Under the pieces are notes generated by a model that was given only the letters and a program-made list of their open reading frames with translations, was not told where the DNA came from and ran no database searches. Both the position numbers and the translations under genes were made by a program. This document shows positions 17,897-26,221 of a stretch of 64,000 nt of DNA, piece by piece (position 1 is the stretch's first letter; every line of letters starts with the position of its first letter). Origin of the DNA: Gleimia sp. 6138-11-ORH1 (lineage in GTDB: Bacteria; Actinomycetota; Actinomycetes; Actinomycetales; Actinomycetaceae). Where the stretch lies: the NCBI RefSeq assembly GCF_024814355.1, contig NZ_JANUXV010000003.1, positions 1-64,000 of the forward strand. Reading direction: 5' to 3'.

Positions 17897-20574
17897 TCGC
17901 CAACGTGCAATAGGCGCATAACCACCTCATTCGCAGCGGCTGACGCCTTCACATCCACGCAAGCTACTAAATGCCATGCCCCATCGCCCTCGGGATCTTC
18001 AAAAACGTAAGAAACCAGCCAAGCTACCTCAAGCGCCAAAGCTGTTTCTAAAACTGGCCCCGCAGACACACCTAAATCAAGGTAATCCGCTGCCGTGGGA
18101 TTGGGAACGAAACTAAACCGATGCTTCGCCTGCGCTTCAGTAGAAGCCCCCAACCAGTCGTACTCATCCCAATAAGCATCTAACACATCCGCCCAACGAT
18201 CCTCAGACCAAGTATCCACCCCGTCAAAGTCACTCAGCGCAACCAAGCCATCCAGATCATCCAAAGCAAACCGGCTGACTCGTAGGAAAACCGCTTTACG
18301 CACTAACTGCTGTAAAACCAGCGGATTCTTATCTAACCTAACCACCCCATTTTCGTCGGCACCAAACGCCAACTCCTGATCGCCGACCAGACCCTCTGCC
18401 CGCTCAGCTGCAGGATCAGCCAAAGCCTCCCACTCATCAAGCAGTGAAGAGTCAACGGAACGCACCAAAGCCCCCAGCCAGTCAATAATCTGCTCAACCA
18501 TTTCCGCACGCAAAGCATCCGGCACCAACTGGCGAAGCGCCCGATACGCATCCGTCAAATAACGAAGCAAAACCCCTTCAGACATGGCAATGTCGTAACG
18601 AGAAATCACGTCAGAGAAAGTCATCGCATTCTCAACCATCATCCGCACCACCGACTTATGCGCCAGCTCCAAATCGCCAATCCACGGGTTTGCAGAGCGG
18701 AAAATCTGGAAAACCGGATCCAGCAAATCCTGCAATGGCTTTGGCCAAGTTACCTCTTCAACCGCAGCCATACGTTCTTCATACTCAATCCCAGCGCGTT
18801 TCATCGCCTCAATCGCTTCACCACGAGCTTCTCTTTCCAAGGCAAATAACAGTGGACGCGGATCTTCCAAAACAGCTTCCACCACAGAAACAACATCTAA
18901 CGCCAAAGAATCAGAATCAGGATCTAACACTTCAAAAGCCGCTAAAGCAAAAGGAGATAAAGGCTGGTTCAAAGCAAAAGACTCTGGCAAATCAAGTTTC
19001 AACCGCAAGCGATCCGAAGATAGCTCAGCGGGAGAGTGAACCTGATCCACTCCAGAGACCTGCGCGGGATCAGAAGGAAGTACCTCCACCACACCGGCCT
19101 TACGTAAAGAAACAAAAATCTGCCCTAAACGCCGCAAATGCGGATTCGACTCAGTTGGTTTATCGTGATTGTCAGTCGCTAACTTCCACAGGCGAGCCGA
19201 CGGAAGCGGAACAGACGCAGGGTTTGCTAAAACATTCAGAACCATCCCATGAGTAATCTCAAACTGAGACTGTAAAGCCTCTGGGGAAGCATTCACTAAA
19301 CGCTCAAACGTGTTTTCCGACCAAGAAATCTGCCCTTCAGGTGGCTTCTTTTTCACCAGCTTCTTTAACTTCTTAGGATCGTCACCAGCTTTTAACGCAG
19401 CCATTCGATTCTCAATCACATGATCAGGAGCTTGGACCACTACCCAGCCGACCTCGTCAAAACCGGCACGGCCAGCTCGCCCCGCAATCTGGTGGAACTC
19501 CCGCGCTGAAAGAGTCCGCTGCCGCACTCCGTCAAACTTCACCAAAGAAGTAATCAACACCGTGGTAATGGGGACATTAATACCCACCCCCAAGGTGTCT
19601 GTCCCACAAATCGCTGCCAGTAGCCCCTGCTGAGTGAGCCGCTCAACCAACAGCCGGTAGCGAGGTAGCATTCCCGCATGGTGTATCCCCACCCCATGAT
19701 GCAGGAGCTTACGCAGCGTCTGCCCAAAACCTTTACCAAACTTAAAACCGGCAGTAGCCGTTTTAATCTTCTCTTGATGGCGTTTAGAAATCAGCGTTGG
19801 CGTAGCCAAATCCGTCGCGGTAGATAAGGCAGCTTTTTGCCCAAAATGCACAATGTAAATCGGGTATTTACCCAACTCAATCAAATCAGCAACCGCCTGC
19901 CCCAACGGAAGCTGTGAATAGGACATTTCCAAAGGCACTGGACGCTGCGCCCCACTAACTAACTCAACCTCTCTGCCGGTGCGGCGCAACAGGTCAGCTT
20001 GGAAAAAATCTACCGCCCCTAACGTGGCGGAAAGTAGCACAAACTGCGGTTTATTAAGCTCTAATAAAGGCACCTGCCAAGCCCAGCCGCGCTCGCGGTC
20101 GCCGTAGTAGTGAAATTCGTCGATAATCACCATATCGGTGTCAAGGGACGCGCCTTCTCTAAGGGCTTGATTTGCCAGGATTTCAGCGGTGCAGCAGATG
20201 ATCGGGGCGTCTGCATTGACTGAAGCATCTCCGGTTACCATGCCAACATTTTCAGCTCCGAACATTCGGACCAGCTCGAAAAATTTTTCACTCACTAAGG
20301 CTTTTAAAGGCGCGGTGTAGTAGGAACGACCCCCGCGTGCCAAAGATAGGAAATGCGCAGCCAAAGCAATCAGTGATTTACCTGAACCAGTTGGGGTAGC
20401 TGCAATGACGTGCTTATTGTCGATTAGGTGGAGGAAAGATTCATCTTGATGCGGGTAAAGGGGGCGCCCTCCGGCAGCTGCCCAGCTGGTGAATTTTTCA
20501 TAGATGGCATCTGCATCGCCCAGCTGATCGTTATCTTCAAGTTCGTCTAAAAGCAGGTTTAAGGGTGCGTCCAT
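17893..20574 (-). CDS. Ski2-like DEAD/DEAH helicase, DUF3516 type
   Basis: An 893-aa superfamily 2 helicase. Walker A ATPTGSGKS is at residues 59-67, motif II is DEFH at 152-155, motif III is LLSATLG, and the Ski2-like GIHHAGMLPRYR and QIAGRAGRAGFDEVGWV follow. The C-terminal half corresponds to the DUF3516 region found in actinobacterial members. It probably unwinds RNA, but the physiological substrate is not known. The ATG is set by the family N-terminus. An unusual six-unit 16-bp repeat lies 28 bp upstream of its start codon. Confidence 0.9.
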   Translation of the reverse strand: MDAPLNLLLDELEDNDQLGDADAIYEKFTSWAAAGGRPLYPHQDESFLHLIDNKHVIAATPTGSGKSLIALAAHFLSLARGGRSYYTAPLKALVSEKFFELVRMFGAENVGMVTGDASVNADAPIICCTAEILANQALREGASLDTDMVIIDEFHYYGDRERGWAWQVPLLELNKPQFVLLSATLGAVDFFQADLLRRTGREVELVSGAQRPVPLEMSYSQLPLGQAVADLIELGKYPIYIVHFGQKAALSTATDLATPTLISKRHQEKIKTATAGFKFGKGFGQTLRKLLHHGVGIHHAGMLPRYRLLVERLTQQGLLAAICGTDTLGVGINVPITTVLITSLVKFDGVRQRTLSAREFHQIAGRAGRAGFDEVGWVVVQAPDHVIENRMAALKAGDDPKKLKKLVKKKPPEGQISWSENTFERLVNASPEALQSQFEITHGMVLNVLANPASVPLPSARLWKLATDNHDKPTESNPHLRRLGQIFVSLRKAGVVEVLPSDPAQVSGVDQVHSPAELSSDRLRLKLDLPESFALNQPLSPFALAAFEVLDPDSDSLALDVVSVVEAVLEDPRPLLFALEREARGEAIEAMKRAGIEYEERMAAVEEVTWPKPLQDLLDPVFQIFRSANPWIGDLELAHKSVVRMMVENAMTFSDVISRYDIAMSEGVLLRYLTDAYRALRQLVPDALRAEMVEQIIDWLGALVRSVDSSLLDEWEALADPAAERAEGLVGDQELAFGADENGVVRLDKNPLVLQQLVRKAVFLRVSRFALDDLDGLVALSDFDGVDTWSEDRWADVLDAYWDEYDWLGASTEAQAKHRFSFVPNPTAADYLDLGVSAGPVLETALALEVAWLVSYVFEDPEGDGAWHLVACVDVKASAAANEVVMRLLHVGD

Positions 20575-20601
20575 AGTTTTATTGTCGCAAATATTTCTTT
20601 C

Positions 20602-20697
20602 TTTTCCGAGGGCGGTCTTTTCCGACGGCAGTGTTTTCCGAGGGCGGTCTTTTCCGCGGGAAGTGTTTTTCGACGGCAGTCTTTTCCGCGGGCGATT
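20602..20697 (+). repeat. Six tandem 16-bp repeats containing the CGAGGGCG motif
   Basis: Units start at 20602, 20618, 20634, 20650, 20666 and 20682. The consensus is TTTTCCGAGGGCGGTC; units 1 and 3 are identical, and the others vary at the centre (CGACGGCAG, CGCGGGAAG). The array sits between the helicase start (minus strand) and the leader of the AGCS gene. There are no spacers, so it is not a CRISPR array. Confidence 0.85.
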
Positions 20698-20738
20698 AGT
20701 AAAACCAAAGATTAGTGTTTAGTAAAACTAAAGATCAG
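20697..20738 (+). repeat. Two 23-bp-spaced AAAACCAAAG repeats
   Basis: TTAGTAAAACCAAAGATTAG (20697-20716) is followed 23 bp later by a variant with AAAACTAAAGATCAG (from 20724). The core resembles the 22-bp array upstream of the ilv leader (6391-6500). A shared DNA-binding regulator is possible but not shown. Confidence 0.5.
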
Positions 20739-20871
20739 TTAGTGGGGTGGGCTATTTCTTAAAACTCCTTTAACAAGTTTTTACATTCTGAGACAGATTA
20801 TGATTTCCAAAGAGTCAGGCGGTAGCCTTACAGGTAAGTTACCAACTTAAAGCAAATGAAAGGAACGTAAA

Positions 20872-20961
20872 ATGCCAGGTAAAACCTATCGCAGCTTTAC
20901 GTTTTTGGGACGCCGATTTAACGGCGGTTCTTTCACCTGCCACAGGAGCGTAACTTCGTGA
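20872..20961 (+). CDS. Candidate 29-aa leader ORF
   Basis: ATG 20872 has AAAGGA upstream at good spacing (GAAAGGAACGTAAA). The 29-residue product begins MPGKTYRSFTFLGRR and is basic and aromatic. It matches no family I know. An intrinsic terminator lies 43 bp after its stop and the AGCS symporter gene begins right after that, so it may be a leader peptide in an attenuator. A free-standing small protein is the alternative. An 11-bp palindrome, GGTAAGTTACC (20833-20843), lies just before it. Confidence 0.4.
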   Translation: MPGKTYRSFTFLGRRFNGGSFTCHRSVTS

Positions 20962-21003
20962 AGCTGGGACTTCAAATAGCTAACTGAGTTAAAGTAAGCA
21001 AAC

Positions 21004-21035
21004 GCGTTAACCTCCAGGTGGGTTAACGCTTTTTT
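21004..21035 (+). terminator. Intrinsic terminator in AGCS leader
   Basis: GCGTTAACC (21004-21012) pairs with GGTTAACGC (21021-21029), followed by six T. It ends 9 bp before the symporter start codon. Such a position suggests conditional termination, unless the symporter has a promoter in the remaining few bases, which is unlikely. Confidence 0.75.
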
Positions 21036-21043
21036 GTATGTAA

Positions 21044-22480
21044 ATGAGGAAACTCGATTATCTGGAAATGGCTTGGACTAAAGCAGTGGAAAATATAAAT
21101 CAGATTTTAACGTCAGCCCGTGAACTGTTAAGCCAAACGGTGGGATTCTTTTACGCGTGGATTTTGCTATTTATTCTTACCGGCGTAGGGATTTTCTTAA
21201 CGGTCTACCTGCGCGTACCGCAGGTAGCTCATGTTAAGGATATTTTTACCTCATTAAAAGGTTCCCGCAATGCTGAAGGAGGACAGGTTTCTTCTTTCCA
21301 AGCTTTCGCTGTTGGCGTGGGAACCCGCGTGGGGATTGGAAATATCGCTGGAGTTGCTTTAGCTTTGGCAATCGGTGGTCCGGGAGCTATTTTCTGGATG
21401 TGGGTAATCGCCCTGATTGGGATGGCAACTTCGTTCACAGAATCTGTTTTGGCACAGGTTTACAAAGTACGCCAAGCTGATGGTTCTTACCGGGGCGGCC
21501 CAGCTGAGTACATCGAACGTGGTTTAGGGTGGAAAAAAGCTGGGATCATGTTCGCTATTTTCGCTGTTATTTCTAATGGTTTAGCTGTGCCGATGGTGCA
21601 GGTCAATACTATTTCCGCAACTCTTTTCACCAACCATCAGGTGCCGGCTTGGGGCACTATGCTGATTATGCTTGCTCTTTTAGCGCCTGTGATTATGGGG
21701 GGGATGCGGTCAGTTACCCGCGTTTCTGAATGGTTAGCTCCTTTCATGGCGCTTGCCTATATTCTGATTACCGTAGTAGTCATCGCCCTATTCCCAGTTG
21801 AAGCGGTGAACTCTTTAGTTTTGATTGTCCAGTCTGCGTTTGGTTTTGGCCCGGTTGCAGGCGGGGTTGTAGGTGGTGTTTTCACTGCTTTGGTAACTGG
21901 CGTGCGTCGGGGCTTATTCTCTAACGAGGCCGGTTTAGGAACTACTCCGCACGTGGCTGGCTCTGCGAATGTGAAACACCCGGCCGAACAGGGGTGGGTG
22001 CAGGCTTTAGGGGTTTTCATCGACACAATTATTGTCTGTACCGCTACCGCGATGCTGATTCTCATTTCTGGGGTTTACGCTCCAGGTATGACTGAGGAAC
22101 AGGCAGGTTCATTAGCTGCTAATGCGGTAACAACTACTTTAGGTAGTTGGATGGCACTTCCGGTGAGCATTATTATTTTCATTTTCGGATACACCTCTGT
22201 TTACGGAGCGTACTCATACGGGCAAGTGGCGCTTGACCACTTGACAGATAACCGCCTGCTTTCTCAGGGGTTCAAAGTAGTTGCCACAGTTGTTGCAGCC
22301 CTGGGAGCAGTTTTAGAACTGCGAGTAGTCTGGGCTATCTCAGACCTGCTTTTAGGGATCGGAGCGGTGATTAACCTGGTTGCGATTGTGCTTTTGGCAA
22401 AGCACGCTAAAGCAGTTATGGAGGACTGGGGGAAGCAAAAGCAAGCTGGTAAAGAGCCAGTCTATAACTGGCAGGTTTAG
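21044..22480 (+). CDS. Sodium:alanine/glycine symporter (AGCS family)
   Basis: A 478-aa membrane protein with about 10-11 hydrophobic helices. Conserved AGCS segments include GTRVGIGNIAGVALALAIGG, GGPAEYIERGLGWK and RRGLFSNEAGLGTTPH. It would import alanine or glycine with sodium. ATG 21044 gives the long form; ATG 21068 (MAWTKAVENINQ) is also possible because GAGGAAA lies between the two. A leader with a small ORF and terminator precedes it, and a strong terminator follows. Confidence 0.92.
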   Translation: MRKLDYLEMAWTKAVENINQILTSARELLSQTVGFFYAWILLFILTGVGIFLTVYLRVPQVAHVKDIFTSLKGSRNAEGGQVSSFQAFAVGVGTRVGIGNIAGVALALAIGGPGAIFWMWVIALIGMATSFTESVLAQVYKVRQADGSYRGGPAEYIERGLGWKKAGIMFAIFAVISNGLAVPMVQVNTISATLFTNHQVPAWGTMLIMLALLAPVIMGGMRSVTRVSEWLAPFMALAYILITVVVIALFPVEAVNSLVLIVQSAFGFGPVAGGVVGGVFTALVTGVRRGLFSNEAGLGTTPHVAGSANVKHPAEQGWVQALGVFIDTIIVCTATAMLILISGVYAPGMTEEQAGSLAANAVTTTLGSWMALPVSIIIFIFGYTSVYGAYSYGQVALDHLTDNRLLSQGFKVVATVVAALGAVLELRVVWAISDLLLGIGAVINLVAIVLLAKHAKAVMEDWGKQKQAGKEPVYNWQV

Positions 22481-22487
22481 TCAGCTG

Positions 22488-22520
22488 GGGCGGAGTCAAG
22501 GTGTTTGGCTCCGCCCTTTT
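22488..22520 (+). terminator. Terminator after AGCS symporter
   Basis: GGGCGGAG (22488-22495) pairs with CTCCGCCC (22509-22516), then TTTT. It lies 7 bp after the stop. Confidence 0.85.
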
Positions 22521-22729
22521 AATTCGCGGCTTTGCTGGTTTTATCGGCTTTATTGGCTTCGGGATTTCCAGCACCGTTTTTTCAGCATAGTTTCAACAGG
22601 TCATACCCTTTCAGTCGGATTACTACTTGGAACCTCACCAGTAACTCAAGCAAAATCTGCAAATTGGTTCAGTAGGAAACAATCGAAACACCTATACTGG
22701 AAACATCGACTATTTTTACGGAGGCAATG

Positions 22730-23506
22730 ATGCGCTTAGTACGTTTTTCGGCAGGGGGAGCAGACCCCAGATACGCCGCCCTCGATAATGATTCCACCAA
22801 ACTGGTGGTGCTTAAAGGCGACCCACTTTTCCAAACTGTAGAACCAAGCGGCGAATTTTTCGACCTTGACGAAGTACGCTTACTTTCCCCAATGATTCCT
22901 CGCTCTAAAGTACTGGGCGCTGCTTTTAACTTCCGTAACCCAGCCAACCCGGGGGCAGAAGAACCAAAAGAACCAATCGTTTTCATGAAGCCTAATACCG
23001 CCGTAATTGGCCCAGATGACCCGATCGTACTTCCTGAATGGACGAATGAAGTAGTTTTTGAAACCGAAATTGCGGTGATCATTAAAACCCTGTGTAAGGA
23101 CGTGAAAGCCGCTGACGCCGCAGAGGTGATTTTTGGGTACACGATTGCAAATGACGTAACTGCCCGCGACCGGCTTTTAAGTGACCGCACAATGCTGCGT
23201 GCAAAAACTTTCGACACGTCTTGCCCCGTGGGACCGTGGATCACCATCGACCCGCAGCTGGACGTGAATAACCTGGAAGTAACCACCCGCATTAACGGGG
23301 AAATAGTCCACCGAGGGAATACTGCCGATATGATTCATAAGATTCCCGCGTTGATTGAATACATTTCCCACACTTGCACGCTGCTACCAGGAGACATGAT
23401 TTTAGTGGGTACCCCCGCCGGAAACGGAGAAATCAAAGCTGGCGATATTGTTGAATGTGAGATTTCCGGTTTAGGAGTTCTGCGCAATCCGGTGGTACGC
23501 CGCTAA
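22730..23506 (+). CDS. Fumarylacetoacetate hydrolase family protein
   Basis: A 258-aa FAH-family enzyme. Metal-ligand motifs are VVFETEIAVII and GYTIANDVTARD, with DTSCPVGPWI and LLPGDMILVGTPAG near the end. Members include acylpyruvases, oxaloacetate decarboxylases and hydratases; the exact substrate cannot be read from the sequence. GGAGG at 22720-22724 is ideally spaced for ATG 22730; the ATG codon just before it (22727) is too close. It stands alone between a terminator and hrpB. Confidence 0.88.
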   Translation: MRLVRFSAGGADPRYAALDNDSTKLVVLKGDPLFQTVEPSGEFFDLDEVRLLSPMIPRSKVLGAAFNFRNPANPGAEEPKEPIVFMKPNTAVIGPDDPIVLPEWTNEVVFETEIAVIIKTLCKDVKAADAAEVIFGYTIANDVTARDRLLSDRTMLRAKTFDTSCPVGPWITIDPQLDVNNLEVTTRINGEIVHRGNTADMIHKIPALIEYISHTCTLLPGDMILVGTPAGNGEIKAGDIVECEISGLGVLRNPVVRR

Positions 23507-23593
23507 CTTTTAGAGGTTAAACGCAGAAAATGCGCTTCAAAAAACAGTAGATTTAGAAACCGCAGCGCGTTTGCTCCTACTTTTGTTACCCAG

Positions 23594-26101
23594 ATGAAAC
23601 AGACACCTTTCGACCCGATTTTAGCCCGCTGTGAACTGCCGATAATGGCAGTTGCCGGCGGGCTAAAACGCGCCCTTTCCTCAAACAGGCAACTGGTACT
23701 TTCCGCTTCTCCTGGCGCAGGAAAAACCACAATAGTGCCACTTTTAGTAGCCCAATCTCTTTTAGCGAGGGCGCAAACAGATGCTGAAAAGACCCCCAGC
23801 GGTTTGCTTCCTAAAGGTAGAGTTATCGTCGCCCAACCGCGTCGCGTTGCAGTACGTTCAGCTGCCCGCTACGTAGCATCTTTATTAGGTGAACCGGTGG
23901 GGAAAACTGTTGGGTGGCGGATGCGTGCAGACACTAAAGTTAGTGCAGAAACGCGCATCGAGTTCACTACCACGGGTACTCTTTTACGGAGGCTTTTAGC
24001 TGAACCAGACCTGCCGGGAGTAGACGCCCTAATTTTCGATGAAGTACATGAACGGCATTTAGATGCGGATTTAGCATTAGCTTTCGCCTTAGACGTGGCC
24101 GCGATTAGAGAAGATCTGACACTAATCGCCATGTCCGCCACGGCAGACACGCAGCGTTTCGCCGGGTTAATCAGCGAAACTCTAGGCGTGCAAACCCCTG
24201 TTTTAGAAGTGGAACACCCCCTCTTTCCTCTGGAAACTCGCTGGGTGCCCCCACGGAATCAAGCGTTGGATGTAAACGGCTTATCTAATGAGTTCTTAAC
24301 TCATTTAGCTTCAGTTACGCAAACGGCGTTTACTGAGCACGGAAGTACTTTAGTTTTTGTAGACACGATCGCTAACACTGAACGTCTTTGCCAGCTGCTG
24401 ACCGCCCGGAATATTCCCGCTTTTGCTTTGCATAGTCAGGTAACTGCCCAAAAACAAGATGAGATTTTAGCGTCCAGTGAGACAGCGCGGGTGATAGTAG
24501 CAACGGAAATCGCAGAAACCTCACTAACTGTACCGGGAGTAAACTGCGTGGTTGATAGTGGAGTTTCGCGGACACCTCGTTTTGACACTAACCGGCAGAC
24601 AACTCATTTAGTGACTGTTAGTGCCAGCCAGTCAGCTTTAATCCAACGAGCTGGGCGAGCTAACCGCACCGGAAAAGGCATTGTCTATCGAGCTTTTTCA
24701 CAAACAGAGTTTGCTCGGGCAAAAGCCTATGCGCCCCCAGAAATCTTAGGCGCAGATCTAACAGAAGCCACTTTACTTGCCTACGCTTGGTCTGCCCCAG
24801 AACAGTTAGCATTATTGGATGCTTTTCCAGGGGCAGCGCGAAAACGCGCAGAAGAAAACCTACTTCACATTGGAGCACTGGAACCGGAACTAAAAATCAG
24901 TGACTCAGGGCGAATACTGGCACAAATACCCACCGATCCGCGTTTAGCACATGGGCTTTTAACCGCTTTCGCCTGGGGAATTAAAGCACAAACCGCTGCG
25001 CGCGTTGTAGCCGAAATAGACGTGCACCTGGAAAAACGTTTAGTAAAACTGATTAAACACTACGGGGAAGCATATGCGCGAATCATACCGCCCTCGGAAA
25101 TACCGGTGAGAGAAGCTGACGCGGCAGCGATTGTGTGGGGAGCTGCCTACCCGCTGCGGATTGCCCGCCTAACCAACGAAAATACGAAACTGGCAGTAGC
25201 GCGGTTCACCTCAGTTGCCGGAACAGGTTTAGAAGTAGAAGCGGGGACACAGTTAGCTGGCAGTAAGTGGATTGTTGCCGGCGAAACTCAAGGCATTAAC
25301 GGCGTGATTAAAGTCCGCGCGGGAACTGCTATTTCAGAAGGATTGGTTTTATCTTTAGCACAGTTTAGTTTAAATGAAACTACTGAAATAAGGTTAGAAA
25401 ATAGGCGTTTACTGGCGTGGAAAACTCGCCGTCTTGGAGCTTTAGAGTTGAACCGAAGCAAAGTACCAGCTACCGCAGCGCAAGTTTATGAAGCGTTAGA
25501 AAAGGAACTATCTCGCGGTGGCGCACAAGAATGGCAGCGTTTATTCCCAACTCCTGCTGAGGTAGTGCGGTTTGTGAACGCAAATAACTATTTAGCCGGT
25601 AAAGATAGTGCATTTAATGTGATTGATAGCCAGCTGTTAGCAGCCAATTTGGAGCTTTTCTTAGGAAATAGTTTGGCACAGATTTGCGCGGGAGCGTCGT
25701 TAGATACCGTGGATGTTCTGACGGGGCTGAAACTGATCGTAGGGTGGCAAACAGCTAACTTGATTGACACCTTAATCCCTGCACAGGTGAAAGTACCTTC
25801 TGGAAGGCAGGTGCCGGTAGAAATCGATCCTGAACGAGGCCCCACTATTTCAGTGAAATTGCAAGAATGTTTTGGGTGGCAAAACGTGCCGGCAGTGTTA
25901 GGGCGACAAATCAGTTTGGAGCTGCTTTCCCCAGCGGGAAGGCCCCTGGCAGTAACCGGAGATTTAACGCATTTCTTTAATGAAGTTTATGCCTCAGTGC
26001 GCGCTGAAATGCGAGGGCGCTACCCAAAGCACCCGTGGCCAGAAAACCCGTGGGAGGCGGTAGCCACTGCGAAAACAAAACGGGCGTTAGGGAATAGTTA
26101 A
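23594..26101 (+). CDS. hrpB: ATP-dependent helicase HrpB
   Basis: An 835-aa DEAH-family RNA helicase. Walker A SASPGAGKTT is at residues 37-46, motif II DEVH is near 149, and motif III is MSATADT. Motif VI reads QRAGRANR where most members have QRAGRAGR. The HrpB C-terminal domain ends with YPKHPWPENPW. The length is close to E. coli HrpB (809 aa). The cellular role is not well defined in any bacterium. It ends facing the MalY-type gene with a shared hairpin. Confidence 0.92.
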   Translation: MKQTPFDPILARCELPIMAVAGGLKRALSSNRQLVLSASPGAGKTTIVPLLVAQSLLARAQTDAEKTPSGLLPKGRVIVAQPRRVAVRSAARYVASLLGEPVGKTVGWRMRADTKVSAETRIEFTTTGTLLRRLLAEPDLPGVDALIFDEVHERHLDADLALAFALDVAAIREDLTLIAMSATADTQRFAGLISETLGVQTPVLEVEHPLFPLETRWVPPRNQALDVNGLSNEFLTHLASVTQTAFTEHGSTLVFVDTIANTERLCQLLTARNIPAFALHSQVTAQKQDEILASSETARVIVATEIAETSLTVPGVNCVVDSGVSRTPRFDTNRQTTHLVTVSASQSALIQRAGRANRTGKGIVYRAFSQTEFARAKAYAPPEILGADLTEATLLAYAWSAPEQLALLDAFPGAARKRAEENLLHIGALEPELKISDSGRILAQIPTDPRLAHGLLTAFAWGIKAQTAARVVAEIDVHLEKRLVKLIKHYGEAYARIIPPSEIPVREADAAAIVWGAAYPLRIARLTNENTKLAVARFTSVAGTGLEVEAGTQLAGSKWIVAGETQGINGVIKVRAGTAISEGLVLSLAQFSLNETTEIRLENRRLLAWKTRRLGALELNRSKVPATAAQVYEALEKELSRGGAQEWQRLFPTPAEVVRFVNANNYLAGKDSAFNVIDSQLLAANLELFLGNSLAQICAGASLDTVDVLTGLKLIVGWQTANLIDTLIPAQVKVPSGRQVPVEIDPERGPTISVKLQECFGWQNVPAVLGRQISLELLSPAGRPLAVTGDLTHFFNEVYASVRAEMRGRYPKHPWPENPWEAVATAKTKRALGNS

Positions 26102-26123
26102 AGGCATAAGTAGATAATCTAAA

Positions 26124-26167
26124 CCGGTTTTCGGCGCGAGAAACCGGCGACTCGCACCGAAAACCGG
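26124..26167. terminator. Bidirectional hairpin between hrpB and lyase
   Basis: A 17-bp inverted repeat with one mismatch (26124-26140 with 26151-26167, CCGGTTTTCGGCGCGAG) and a 10-nt loop in the convergent gap. Confidence 0.7.
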
Positions 26168-26221
26168 GAAACTATTTCACGGTTACCTAACTATTACGCG
26201 GCTACGGATTTGCTGCCTTAT

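Noticed and set aside
20602-20738. Possible CRISPR array in the 16-bp and 23-bp repeats
   Set aside because: The units are directly adjacent or nearly so, without unique spacers, and no cas genes are present in the window.
20805-20871. Glycine riboswitch before the AGCS symporter
   Set aside because: I could not find the conserved glycine aptamer core; only a short palindrome and the small ORF are visible.
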